DNA from: a virus
IMG/VR virus record: IMGVR_UViG_3300009183_005911
Location: 1 to 64,000 of that record
Direction: 5' to 3' (one strand)
Length of the DNA: 64,000 nt
The number at the start of each line of letters is the position of its first letter. Within the stretch, counting starts at the first letter, position 1. The position numbers and the translations under genes are program-made. The notes under the pieces were generated by a model. The model was not told where the DNA came from, searched no databases, and worked only from the letters and a program-made list of their open reading frames with translations. Positions 1-10,383 of this stretch are shown here, in pieces.

Positions 1-1
1 A

Positions 2-214
2 AAAGAGACTATAAAAAACCAAGGAGGATATAAACATTCAGAAGAGATTAAACTTAAAATGAGAAAGCCAAAATCTCAGGAACATCTTCAAAAAATGAAA
101 ATGCCTAGAAAACTTGTAGTATGTCCTTACTGCGGTAAAGTCGGAGGTAGTTGTGCAATGAAGAGGTGGCATTTTAGTAATTGTAAAAATATAGTATCTA
201 AAAAGGTTGGATAA
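2..214 (+). CDS. Homing endonuclease, C-terminal fragment (NUMOD3-like, cut by window start)
   Basis: An open frame runs from the window edge to a TAA at 212-214. It carries a NUMOD3-like DNA-binding repeat (GGYKHSEEIKLKM, then KPKSQEHLQKMK) followed by a CPYCG...MKRWHFSNC zinc-finger-like tail. This combination is typical of the C-terminus of phage GIY-YIG or HNH homing endonucleases. The catalytic domain lies upstream and cannot be seen, so the nuclease class is open. Its place directly before a helicase gene fits the habit of free-standing homing endonucleases of sitting beside replication genes. Confidence 0.7.
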   Translation, partial: KETIKNQGGYKHSEEIKLKMRKPKSQEHLQKMKMPRKLVVCPYCGKVGGSCAMKRWHFSNCKNIVSKKVG

Positions 215-253
215 TCAATAAAAAGGTTTTATATTTTAAAAAACAGAACAAAC

Positions 254-1627
254 ATGGTTTTAAATCAGTTGAATCAATACGGGGTAGGCTTTCAAGTAAA
301 AGTACTATCTAGTTTACTAAAACATAAAGAGTTCTTACAGAATATACACGATATATTAGAAGAAGATTATTTTGATAATCCAGCACATAAATGGATTGTA
401 GAAGAGATTTTAAAGTATCATTATAAGTACCACGCAACACCTACTTTAGATTCTTTAAGTGTTGAGACTAAAAAAATCGAGAACGAGGTACTAAAGGTAT
501 CTGTTATCGAACAATTAAAAGAAGCATACAAAGCCTCTAACGAAGATCAAGAGTTTATTGAGCAAGAGTTTGCTAATTTCTGTAAGAACCAGCAATTAAA
601 GAAAGCATTACTATCTTCTGTTGATTTGTTAGATAAGGGACAGTATGATGACATTAGATACTTAATCGATTCGGCTTTAAAAGCCGGTATGGATAAAAAC
701 CTAGGTCACGAATATGAAAAAGATACTGAAACTCGTTATAGAGCAGAAGAAAGAAACGCTATTCCAACACCTTGGCCTCATATTAATGATTTATTAATGG
801 GAGGATTAGGAGCAGGCGATTTAGGTATCATATTTGGTAGTCCAGGCGGAGGAAAAAGCTGGATGCTAACTGCTTTAGGTGCTTTACCTGTATCATTAGG
901 CTATACTGTAAATCATTATACTTTAGAACTATCAGAAGGGTATATGGGTAGAAGATATGACGCTACGTTTACAGGTGTTAAAGTACAGGAATTAGGATTA
1001 CATAGAAAAGAAGTAGATGAGATGGTCGGTAAACTTAAAGGTAAATTAGTTATTAAAGAATTTTCAATGGGTAAAGCATCTATATCAAGTATTGAATCTC
1101 ATATCCAAAAATGCACTGATCTCGGACAAAAGCCAGATTTAATTATTATTGACTATGTAGATTTATTAAAATCAAAGCGTAAATCAGTAGATAGAAAGGA
1201 CGAAATTGATGATATTTATATCTCCACAAAGGCTTTAGCCAGAGATTTAAAACTTCCAATATGGACTGTATCTCAGGTTAATAGAGCAGGTGCAAAAGAC
1301 GATGTAATTGAGGGAGATAAAGCAGCAGGTTCTTATAATAAGGTTATGATAGCTGATTTTGCGATGTCTTTATCAAGAAAGAGGCTAGATAAAGTGAATG
1401 GTACTGGTAGAAGTCATATTATGAAAAATCGATATGGTTCAGACGGTATGACCTATCCGATGAAAATTAATACCGAAAACGGTAATATAGAAATATTAGA
1501 AAGAGAAATGGAAGAGGGTGAATTTACAGTAGAGAATGGTAATCAAGGACCTAGAGTACCTACTACTAATTTTAACCAAGAAGAAAGAAATTATTTACAG
1601 CAAAGATACTTTGAATTAGGTAAATAG
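254..1627 (+). CDS. DnaB-like replicative helicase
   Basis: The 457-residue protein has the length and two-part organisation of DnaB/T4 gp41 helicases. An N-terminal helical region is followed by a RecA-like ATPase with Walker A GSPGGGKS at residues 195-202 and a Walker B segment ending LIIIDYVDLL near residue 300. It should unwind the replication fork as a hexamer on the lagging strand. No primase domain is seen in this protein. The short acidic C-terminal tail lies outside the conserved core. The family assignment is firm; the closeness to gp41 rather than bacterial DnaB is inferred. Confidence 0.88.
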   Translation: MVLNQLNQYGVGFQVKVLSSLLKHKEFLQNIHDILEEDYFDNPAHKWIVEEILKYHYKYHATPTLDSLSVETKKIENEVLKVSVIEQLKEAYKASNEDQEFIEQEFANFCKNQQLKKALLSSVDLLDKGQYDDIRYLIDSALKAGMDKNLGHEYEKDTETRYRAEERNAIPTPWPHINDLLMGGLGAGDLGIIFGSPGGGKSWMLTALGALPVSLGYTVNHYTLELSEGYMGRRYDATFTGVKVQELGLHRKEVDEMVGKLKGKLVIKEFSMGKASISSIESHIQKCTDLGQKPDLIIIDYVDLLKSKRKSVDRKDEIDDIYISTKALARDLKLPIWTVSQVNRAGAKDDVIEGDKAAGSYNKVMIADFAMSLSRKRLDKVNGTGRSHIMKNRYGSDGMTYPMKINTENGNIEILEREMEEGEFTVENGNQGPRVPTTNFNQEERNYLQQRYFELGK

Positions 1628-1656
1628 GATATTTATTATTACAAAAGTTATCAGAT

Positions 1657-1869
1657 ATGAGTTTAACTACACTATACGGCACAAAAAAGACAGCATTTGC
1701 ACCCCCTGCAAATCAGCAAACTTACAACGAGTTTGTATTCGATATGGAAATAAAAGGTACTAACGACTTAGTAGAGAGAGATATGGTAGATCCTACATTT
1801 AGACCTCCTGCAGCTGAAAGCTCATACCTTGAAACAGTCTTCCAAAACGGACTAAACAACAACCTGTAA
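1657..1869 (+). CDS. Hypothetical 70-aa protein
   Basis: A small soluble protein rich in Asn, Pro and Thr, with no recognised domain. It sits between the helicase and the ribonucleotide reductase, 29 nt after the helicase stop. The gap that follows (1870-1960) is non-coding and holds a GGCT-CAAA-AGCC hairpin at about 1902-1913 of unknown meaning. A function cannot be assigned. Confidence 0.55.
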   Translation: MSLTTLYGTKKTAFAPPANQQTYNEFVFDMEIKGTNDLVERDMVDPTFRPPAAESSYLETVFQNGLNNNL

Positions 1870-1960
1870 ATTTAATTTAAAGGTTACAGAACTTAACGAC
1901 GGCTCAAAAGCCCTTGAACGATATATCTATTTTTAAAACTATAAAAAAACAAGAAGAGAC

Positions 1961-4016
<2,056 letters not shown>

Positions 4017-4035
4017 ATTTATATAAATACCAGTT

Positions 4036-4608
4036 ATGAGTAAGACGCAATACATTAGTAGAAAGGGTAATTTTGATTCAGGCCATAGAGTCATGAACGA
4101 ATTCATGAAATGTTATAACATTCATGGACATACTTACCTATACGAGTTAACATTCTCGTTCGAAAATATGGAAGAAATTGGATATGCAATTGATTTTAAA
4201 GAAATTAAAAGAGTTGGATGTCAGTGGATTGACGATATTTTAGATCACGGCATGATTTTAAATCCAAAAGATGACCTGTTAATTAAAACTACGAGAGAGT
4301 ACGGTACTAAACTGTGGTTAATGTCTTTAGGCGGTGAAGGTGAATACTGTAACCCGTCTGTAGAGAATATTTCACGTGAGGTATTTCTTGCAATGGAGAT
4401 TTTATTTGATGAAGTCTATAAAAATGCTAAAACCGGTTTAAAGATTCATAGAGTTACCATTTATGAAACTCCTAATTGTTGGACAGAAGTTAAAGCAGCT
4501 AGTATCACAGATAGAGAAAGAGACAATTTTAGGGGAGCAAGATTTAATGAAATTAAAGCTTACGCTGATGCTAAGGGCGTATTAGAATATGACGACAGGA
4601 AAATTTAA
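4036..4608 (+). CDS. queD: 6-carboxy-tetrahydropterin synthase (QueD-like)
   Basis: The protein belongs to the PTPS/QueD family, which converts dihydroneopterin triphosphate to 6-carboxytetrahydropterin, the second step towards preQ0. The zinc histidines are visible as H17 (DSGHRV), H30 and H32 (NIHGHTY), with the catalytic cysteine at C26. At 190 residues it is longer than the usual 120, with an insertion in the second half. It is the first of the deazaguanine genes, followed by queE, queC, dpdA, queF and folE within 7 kb, which supports QueD over biopterin synthase. Confidence 0.87.
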   Translation: MSKTQYISRKGNFDSGHRVMNEFMKCYNIHGHTYLYELTFSFENMEEIGYAIDFKEIKRVGCQWIDDILDHGMILNPKDDLLIKTTREYGTKLWLMSLGGEGEYCNPSVENISREVFLAMEILFDEVYKNAKTGLKIHRVTIYETPNCWTEVKAASITDRERDNFRGARFNEIKAYADAKGVLEYDDRKI

Positions 4609-4876
4609 AAAAAATCAAGAGAAGTCTCGACGTAAAATACTTTTTGAAGAGTATAGAGAGAATAATCCTTATATTCCTACCGATGAGGAAATACAAGAGA
4701 ATAATAGCTATTGGGATATTGATTACTTAGAAGAAGCTAATGCTAAAACTAACAAAGCTATTAAGTATTGGCAAGAAAGGTATGCTAATGCATCTAGCAA
4801 TATGGGAAAATGGTATTGCCAAATACGAATTGATAGGTTAAGAAAGAAGCTACATCATTATGTAGATAAAAAATAA
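4589..4876 (+). CDS. Hypothetical 95-aa charged protein
   Basis: A highly charged, probably helical protein of 95 residues that overlaps the end of queD by 20 nt. No known domain is recognised. The overlap and the codon pattern of its neighbours support translation as part of the same operon. Confidence 0.55.
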   Translation: MTTGKFKKNQEKSRRKILFEEYRENNPYIPTDEEIQENNSYWDIDYLEEANAKTNKAIKYWQERYANASSNMGKWYCQIRIDRLRKKLHHYVDKK

Positions 4877-4906
4877 TTTAATTACAATAAAACATGGAGG
4901 TTAACT

Positions 4907-5101
4907 ATGAAATGTTTAAAGAGTACAAAAACAGGAGAAATCATTAGAGTATCTGATGAAAAAGCCTATACAGCTACTAGGGAGTGGCAATTTATTCCTA
5001 AATCAGAGTGGAAAGCTCAATTTAAAAGAGCAGTACCGGAAATAAAAGAAGAAGCGGTTGAAAAAACTATCTCAGAAAAGCAATTAAAACGTAAAAAATA
5101 A
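4907..5101 (+). CDS. Hypothetical 64-aa basic protein
   Basis: A short basic protein with no recognised domain. Its start is preceded by a GGAGG Shine-Dalgarno-like run, unusual in this window, and its TAA shares one base with the queE start codon, so it is probably translationally coupled to queE. Confidence 0.55.
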   Translation: MKCLKSTKTGEIIRVSDEKAYTATREWQFIPKSEWKAQFKRAVPEIKEEAVEKTISEKQLKRKK

Positions 5102-5940
5102 TGAGCAAGATAGATCCAAATAAGTTACTTATTAGTAGTGACTTTTATACAGTACAGGGGGAAGGTATTTCATCTGGTATTCCATCGTACTTCGTTCGTT
5201 TAGGTATTTGTAACCTAACGTGCGGTATGTCTCGTGCATTTACCAATCAACTAGAGAAAGAACAGAAGTTAGAAGACGGTGAAATCTTTGTAGGCGACTT
5301 GCATGCAGAGGGTAAAGCTACTTGGACTTGTGATTCAACAAGCCAATGGTTATGGAGAGGTGAAGATAAAGAATTCGATTATTTAATTAATCGTTGGAAA
5401 GAAGAAGGAGTATATGAAGATATTAAAAATGGTTTAGTTCATATTATTTGGACTGGTGGTGAACCAACAATTAAAGGACATCAAGAATCAATTATTAATT
5501 TTACTAACTATTGGATGTCAAGATATCTTGATAGAAATGATGTTCATCCATTCTATGAAATTGAAACTAATGGTACTATAGTAATAGATGTTAAGTTATT
5601 TAATATGCTAGATCAAATTAACTGCTCACCTAAATTATCTAATTCAGGTATGACAGCTAAACAACGTATTGTACCAGAGGCAATTGAGCGTATTAAACAA
5701 CATAAAAACTATCAATTTAAGTTTGTTATTAGTACTGAGGAAGATGTACAAGAGTTGTTTAGAGATTTCGTTGAACCATTTAATATACCGCTTAAAAACG
5801 TTGTTTGTATGCCAGGTTTAGATGATGCTTCTAACTTTGAAGAACGTACTCGTTTTGTAATGGAGATGGCTAAGAAGTATAGATTTAGAGGATTGACTAG
5901 ATTGCATATTGCAGCATGGAATAAAACATTAAACGTATAA
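5101..5940 (+). CDS. queE: 7-carboxy-7-deazaguanine synthase (radical SAM QueE)
   Basis: This radical-SAM enzyme rearranges 6-carboxytetrahydropterin to 7-carboxy-7-deazaguanine. The N-terminal FYTVQGEGISSG and the IWTGGEPT segment are QueE signatures. The cluster cysteines appear as C37 and C41 in GICNLTCG, but the third, in TWTCDS, is at C77, giving CX3CX35C instead of the usual CX3CX2C. A 35-residue insertion therefore splits the Fe-S loop. Product specificity is supported by the neighbouring queD and queC. Confidence 0.88.
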   Translation: MSKIDPNKLLISSDFYTVQGEGISSGIPSYFVRLGICNLTCGMSRAFTNQLEKEQKLEDGEIFVGDLHAEGKATWTCDSTSQWLWRGEDKEFDYLINRWKEEGVYEDIKNGLVHIIWTGGEPTIKGHQESIINFTNYWMSRYLDRNDVHPFYEIETNGTIVIDVKLFNMLDQINCSPKLSNSGMTAKQRIVPEAIERIKQHKNYQFKFVISTEEDVQELFRDFVEPFNIPLKNVVCMPGLDDASNFEERTRFVMEMAKKYRFRGLTRLHIAAWNKTLNV

Positions 5941-5943
5941 TAT

Positions 5944-6225
5944 ATGGAAGCTTATATTTGCAAGTATTGTGGTAAAGATACCTCAGAAGTAGATTACGAT
6001 TACTTAAGTAATTATGATCATTTATCTTGTGCTTTAGAGCAAGAACAAAAACAACAGTATGTTAAAATGGAATATGGTCCTGGTGATAATGTTATAGATA
6101 GGCCAATTTCTTTAGATTCTCATAGACATTCCTTTACAGTATCTGAATACACAGTTTTAAGTACTCCTAATGATCAAGAGTTGGGAGCTAAAGTAAGAGA
6201 GTTATATTATGAAAACAACAGCTAA
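5944..6225 (+). CDS. Hypothetical 93-aa protein with N-terminal zinc-finger-like Cys pair
   Basis: The N-terminus reads ICKYCGKD and has a further cysteine near residue 29 (LSCAL), suggesting a small metal-binding knuckle. The remainder is soluble and unassigned. It begins three bases after queE and overlaps the next gene by 17 nt, so it is co-translated with the deazaguanine genes without clear evidence of a role in them. Confidence 0.55.
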   Translation: MEAYICKYCGKDTSEVDYDYLSNYDHLSCALEQEQKQQYVKMEYGPGDNVIDRPISLDSHRHSFTVSEYTVLSTPNDQELGAKVRELYYENNS

Positions 6226-6460
6226 AGATTTTTACGAAGCAATCAAGCACGCAGGTGCTGGTAGTTTATATTTTCTTGTCCATAAAAAAGATAAGCCAGA
6301 TGAGTTTGTTTTTGAACCTCTCGTACTTGATACAAAAGACGAAAATTTAACTATCAAAATTTTACAAAGAACGATGGAACGTCCCGATTTTATAGCTTTC
6401 CCTGGTACGCCTGAAGCCTATGACTTTATGAATGAAGTTGTTGATACAAATAAAAAATAG
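6209..6460 (+). CDS. Hypothetical 83-aa protein
   Basis: A small soluble mixed-charge protein overlapping its upstream neighbour by 17 nt. No domain is recognised. The promoter for the next gene (TTG at 6438, box at 6461) lies across its 3' end. Confidence 0.5.
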   Translation: MKTTAKDFYEAIKHAGAGSLYFLVHKKDKPDEFVFEPLVLDTKDENLTIKILQRTMERPDFIAFPGTPEAYDFMNEVVDTNKK

Positions 6461-6468
6461 TATCTTTA
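6438..6468 (+). promoter_or_regulatory. Bacteroidota-type promoter before 6473
   Basis: TTG at 6438-6440 and TATCTTTA at 6461-6468 are separated by 20 nt. The start codon follows four bases after the box, so the transcript would be leaderless or nearly so. Confidence 0.6.
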
Positions 6469-6472
6469 TATT

Positions 6473-6679
6473 ATGACAATAACATTCACACAGGAGCATT
6501 TATACGTAGGTATTATAATAGTACTCGTAATAATTCAACTATACCAGCAAAAGATTATTAAAAAGTTAGAAAAAGAGTGTGATGATATTTGGTCGCAATT
6601 AGGAACTCTAGTAGGTAGCCTTACTACACAAATATTATCCTTGCAGAAAGATATTAATAGTAAGCAAGATAAAAAATAA
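6473..6679 (+). CDS. Small single-pass membrane protein
   Basis: The 68-residue protein has one strongly hydrophobic segment at about residues 11-24 (VGIIIVLVIIQLY) followed by a charged, coiled-coil-like tail. The topology suggests a short inner-membrane anchor with a cytoplasmic tail. No family is recognised. Confidence 0.55.
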   Translation: MTITFTQEHLYVGIIIVLVIIQLYQQKIIKKLEKECDDIWSQLGTLVGSLTTQILSLQKDINSKQDKK

Positions 6680-6741
6680 TTCGGTTATAGAGCTAATCGA
6701 TTCACAAAATAATACGCTCTAAATTTTAACAATTTTTAAAC

Positions 6742-7584
6742 ATGAAAAAACAAGCAGTTTTATCATTATCAGGCGGACTAGATAGTAGTTCGTTACTGTT
6801 ACACCTATTAGCTAACGGCTATGAAGTAACAGCATTAGGTTTTGATTATGGTCAAAAACACAAAGTAGAATTAGAGCGTGCTAAATCATTAGTACAGTAC
6901 ATTAACGATGGTTATGATTCTGAAGCAGAAAATATACCATATTACAAAGTAAAACATCAAATTATCAAATTAGATGGTTTATCTCAATTATTAAATTCAA
7001 CTCTAGTTGAAGGCGGTAAAGATGTACCTGAAGGACATTACGAACAAGACAACATGAAAGATACTGTGGTACCTAATCGTAATAAAATCTTCGCTTCATT
7101 AATTCAAGCAGTAGCTTTATCAATTGCCACTAGACCTATTAACGAAGATTGTTCTATTGGTCAAGAAGTAGTTATTGCAATGGGTATTCACGCAGGTGAT
7201 CATGCAATCTACCCTGACTGTCGTCAAGATTTTAGAGATGCTGACTTCGATGCATTTATTATTGGTAACTGGAATGCTGAATTAGTATCAGTATATACCC
7301 CTTATTTAGAAGTAAACAAATTCGAAATATTAGAGGATGGTTTGAAATGCTGCGAACAATTAGGTTTAGACTTTGACGAAGTATACAAACGTACAAATAC
7401 ATCTTATAAGCCATACCCTTCAGGTAACAGCGATTATAAATCAGCTGCTTCTGTAGAGCGTATTGAAGCATTTATCAAACTAGGTCGTCCTGATCCTGTA
7501 CAGTATGAAGACGAAACAGGTCCTGTAGACTATGAAACAGCAAGAATATATGTAGAACAAGTATTATCGGAATATAAAAAATAA
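6742..7584 (+). CDS. queC: 7-cyano-7-deazaguanine synthase-like PP-loop enzyme (QueC)
   Basis: QueC converts 7-carboxy-7-deazaguanine to preQ0 with ATP and ammonia. The ATP pyrophosphatase loop SGGLDSS is at residues 10-16, and FDYGQKH and the family's C-terminal TSY...RIEAF frame are present at 280 residues. The four zinc cysteines of typical QueC (an SCY, then CG-C--C pattern) are absent. The equivalent stretch reads TSYKPYPSGNSDYKSAAS, with serine or other residues in their place. The enzyme may use a zinc-free fold or produce an intermediate such as the amide; the context still supports a QueC role. Confidence 0.85.
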   Translation: MKKQAVLSLSGGLDSSSLLLHLLANGYEVTALGFDYGQKHKVELERAKSLVQYINDGYDSEAENIPYYKVKHQIIKLDGLSQLLNSTLVEGGKDVPEGHYEQDNMKDTVVPNRNKIFASLIQAVALSIATRPINEDCSIGQEVVIAMGIHAGDHAIYPDCRQDFRDADFDAFIIGNWNAELVSVYTPYLEVNKFEILEDGLKCCEQLGLDFDEVYKRTNTSYKPYPSGNSDYKSAASVERIEAFIKLGRPDPVQYEDETGPVDYETARIYVEQVLSEYKK

Positions 7585-7587
7585 ATT

Positions 7588-8367
7588 ATGCCTTTAATTT
7601 CACACGAAATACCGAAAACTCTATTTAACCGTCACGATGAGGTAAGTGATTACCCTTATGTATTAGGGCACTTATTAAGCTTAGATACAGAATATGCTGA
7701 CTTTTATAAAGAAAAGCTTAAAACAGCCGATTACTCTATATTAGATAATTCAGCATTTGAATTAGGTAAGTCTATACCGATGGGAGAACTTTATGGGTTG
7801 GGTAAGGAATATAAACCTACCCATCTCGTACTTCCTGATGTAGTTAATAACCACAAGCAAACTTTAGATAATGCAAAAGAGTATTTAACAAACTTTAAAG
7901 TAGAAGGTCAACAGTATATCGGAGTTTGTCAAGGAGATACCTTTGAAGAAATTGCTGATTGTATAGACTACTACTTAACTGAGAGGATAGATATTATTGC
8001 ATTACCTTTCGATTTAGTTAAAGAGTCAGATTACGTAACAGTAAGATTTAGATTCTTAAACTGGTGGTATGAGAATAGATTCAATATGGGGATTGGTAAA
8101 CCTAAATTTCACCTATTAGGATGTCAAAATCCAGTAGAGTTTATCTTAATTAATAATCTTAGTATCGCTCTTAGAGGACTTATCTACTCATTAGATACTA
8201 GTTCTCCAGTTATTAACGGGTGGGAAGGAAATAAACTAGGTCCTCATGGGTTGATAGAACCTAAACCAAAAGTAAAACTTGCAGATAATTTAGATATTAA
8301 ATTGTCAGAAAACCAAATAGACCTTATTTTTAGAAATATAAAAACATTCAGAAGCTATGTCAGTTAG
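7588..8367 (+). CDS. dpdA: DNA guanine transglycosylase, short DpdA-type (TGT-like)
   Basis: The protein follows the TGT barrel in short form (259 residues). It shows ILDNSAFELG (D53, matching the TGT DSGGFQ region), LVLPDVV (D84), IGVCQGD, FHLLGCQNP (matching TGT YLMGxGxP) and SLDTSSP, whose D203 is the likely nucleophile. DpdA enzymes exchange guanine in DNA for a 7-deazaguanine base. The RNA-binding zinc site of tRNA-type TGT is absent. Its position between queC and queF argues for DNA rather than tRNA modification. Assignment to the short DpdA2-like group is by length and is tentative. Confidence 0.8.
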   Translation: MPLISHEIPKTLFNRHDEVSDYPYVLGHLLSLDTEYADFYKEKLKTADYSILDNSAFELGKSIPMGELYGLGKEYKPTHLVLPDVVNNHKQTLDNAKEYLTNFKVEGQQYIGVCQGDTFEEIADCIDYYLTERIDIIALPFDLVKESDYVTVRFRFLNWWYENRFNMGIGKPKFHLLGCQNPVEFILINNLSIALRGLIYSLDTSSPVINGWEGNKLGPHGLIEPKPKVKLADNLDIKLSENQIDLIFRNIKTFRSYVS

Positions 8368-9274
8368 TAACATGTCAGAAGTAGCTGCAAAAACCTTAGG
8401 GTCAGCTAATTCCTACGCAGTATACACGGATCAGTTCGATCCAAGTCAATTAAACCCTATGCCAAGAGCATTAGCACGCGGTGATTGGGGTATTAAAGGA
8501 GATGAATTTGTAGGTTATGATACGTGGCATTGTCACGAAGCAACCTTTTTGCTAAACAACGGTTTACCTATTGCAGGTACGTTAAAAATTGTATGTCCTG
8601 CTAGTTCAGAGTTTATGGTAGAGTCTAAATCGTTTAAATTGTATCTAAACACGTTTGATATGTGTAAGATGGGCGATAAAATTCACGAAGCTATTGAAAA
8701 TTATGAAAATCAAGTAGCAAAGGATATTAGCGAGTGTATTCAAGCTGAAGCTAAAGTATCTTTCTTTAAAGAAGGAGATCAAAAACTATACGAAGAGAAT
8801 CCAGGTGAAGGATATTACGATTTGTTTCAATTAATCGGGTTTAAAACTTTACAAGAGATGCAGATTGGTGATTATGCCGGTAAAGAAAATCACTTTAAAA
8901 TTATACCTGCAGAAACATCTGATGATGTCTATGTAATGACAGGTATTTTAAGATCAAGATGCAGACACACTAAGCAAAAAGATACAGGTGCTGCTTACTT
9001 TCACATCACTACTAAAAAAGGACGTGTAGATTTAGAGGGATTACTAAAAGAAGTAATTGCATTACGCGAGGTAAATGAGTTTCATGAGTTTTGTAGTGAG
9101 AAGTTATTTAAAGCTATTACAGCAAAACCTGAAGTGGAAGATTGCGTAGTGATGTTGTTATATTCAAGAAGAGGTTCATTAGATATTAACCCTGTTCGTG
9201 CAACTAGAGAGGAATTAATTCCACGTGCTTTAATCGATACAGGCTACTATACCACAAAAGCAATGGGACAGTAA
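8357..9274 (+). CDS. queF: NADPH-dependent preQ0 reductase, bimodular QueF
   Basis: QueF reduces the nitrile of preQ0 to the aminomethyl group of preQ1. The protein has the two-module layout of the E. coli-type enzyme. The NADPH-binding QueF motif ESKSFKLYL is at residues 89-97, and in the second module are catalytic C202 (LRSRCRHT) and D209 seven residues later, then EFHEFC and SRRGSLDINP. All key residues are intact. It overlaps the transglycosylase gene by 11 nt and the formyltransferase by one base, forming a tight unit that implies preQ1-level modification. Confidence 0.92.
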   Translation: MSVSNMSEVAAKTLGSANSYAVYTDQFDPSQLNPMPRALARGDWGIKGDEFVGYDTWHCHEATFLLNNGLPIAGTLKIVCPASSEFMVESKSFKLYLNTFDMCKMGDKIHEAIENYENQVAKDISECIQAEAKVSFFKEGDQKLYEENPGEGYYDLFQLIGFKTLQEMQIGDYAGKENHFKIIPAETSDDVYVMTGILRSRCRHTKQKDTGAAYFHITTKKGRVDLEGLLKEVIALREVNEFHEFCSEKLFKAITAKPEVEDCVVMLLYSRRGSLDINPVRATREELIPRALIDTGYYTTKAMGQ

Positions 9275-9843
9275 TGAAAGTATTAGAGAATTGGGGAGTG
9301 CTTATATCTCAGACTGGTTCTGAAGTAGTAGCTATTAGTGAAAAGCTTGGGATTCTCCCTAGTTTAATTGTAACTAATAACATTACAAAGATATCACCGA
9401 GAAACATGGAGATCTTTGGGGAAAATAACGTAGAGATACGTAATATACCCTTTAAACCCTCGGTAGTAGATTACCTACGTACAAGGATTAATTTAAAGAA
9501 GTTAATTACCTTACACGGTTACTTAAGAATACTCCCTGAAAGCTTGTTTACGCACTTAGAATGTGAAATTTATAACGGACATCCAGGGTTAATTACTGTG
9601 TATCCGGAATTAAAAGGATTTAATAAGCAAGAAGACGTTGCCGGAAATCAAGAAAAGTATCCATACTGTGGATCTGTAGTTCATAAGGTGATTCCGGAAT
9701 TAGATGCTGGCGAGATTGTATCAGCTTATCAAGTTGTAAATAGAGCGAATACTATAGATGAGGCTTATGCCATACTCCGAGAGACCTCTCTAAATTCTTG
9801 GATACATTTCTTTACTAATATTTGGAAGTTTGATGAAAAGTAG
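9274..9843 (+). CDS. dpdN: PurN-like formyltransferase, probable dPreQ1 formyltransferase (DpdN)
   Basis: The fold is that of N10-formyl-tetrahydrofolate-dependent formyltransferases. The catalytic triad is visible as N101 and H103 in YNGHPG and D144 in PELDAGEIV. No other purine genes are nearby, and it begins on the last base of queF. Published work on phage deazaguanines describes a formyltransferase, DpdN, that makes formylated dPreQ1; gene order and motifs here fit that. The assignment to DpdN rather than PurN is inferred from context. Confidence 0.75.
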   Translation: MKVLENWGVLISQTGSEVVAISEKLGILPSLIVTNNITKISPRNMEIFGENNVEIRNIPFKPSVVDYLRTRINLKKLITLHGYLRILPESLFTHLECEIYNGHPGLITVYPELKGFNKQEDVAGNQEKYPYCGSVVHKVIPELDAGEIVSAYQVVNRANTIDEAYAILRETSLNSWIHFFTNIWKFDEK

Positions 9844-9865
9844 TTATTTTTACTAAAAGACACTT

Positions 9866-10375
9866 ATGAAGATATTGATAGGATCGCATGGAACTGGTAA
9901 AACTACCTTATTAAAAGAGGTATCTACCAGATTTCCTGATTATTACGTTACGGACGGGTTTTCTCGTCCTGTATTAAAGATTGGTAGAATGTTAGAGCTA
10001 TCTAACGACGAGAAGCAGTATGCAATTAATGAGTTATCCGCTTGGGCTTACCAAAACTACTTAACTCATAAGAATGTAATTAGTACTCGGAGCTTAGTTG
10101 ACTGTATTATCTACTCGAAAATACTTTCACCTGAAGTAAATATAGACGAGATTAAAGCTTTATTTGAAGCGACTAAAGATCAGGTAGAGTACTTTTTCTA
10201 TATTCCTATTGAATTTGATTTTGTAGACGATCCTGATAGATTGAGTCATGAATTACAGGTTAAGATTGACGGGATTATACAGAAATTTATAAAGAGTTAT
10301 ATACCTGAAGAAAAAGTCATAACTTTAACAGGTACAGTAGAAGAACGTTTAGAGCAGATTTCAAAATACTTATAA
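9866..10375 (+). CDS. P-loop ATPase/kinase (AAA_28 or nucleotide-kinase-like)
   Basis: The protein starts with a Walker A loop, IGSHGTGKTTL (residues 5-15), and has 169 residues with a VISTRSLVDCIIY segment, as in NadR- or thymidylate-kinase-like P-loop proteins. Such phage proteins often phosphorylate nucleotides or their precursors. The substrate cannot be read from the sequence. It lies between dpdN and folE, so a role in modified-nucleotide metabolism is possible but unproven. Confidence 0.65.
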   Translation: MKILIGSHGTGKTTLLKEVSTRFPDYYVTDGFSRPVLKIGRMLELSNDEKQYAINELSAWAYQNYLTHKNVISTRSLVDCIIYSKILSPEVNIDEIKALFEATKDQVEYFFYIPIEFDFVDDPDRLSHELQVKIDGIIQKFIKSYIPEEKVITLTGTVEERLEQISKYL

Positions 10376-10383
10376 TATACAAT

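Noticed and set aside
1870-1960. Possible preQ1 or cobalamin riboswitch before the class II reductase
   Set aside because: Only one small GGCT-CAAA-AGCC hairpin is visible; neither the preQ1 pseudoknot nor a cobalamin core could be found.
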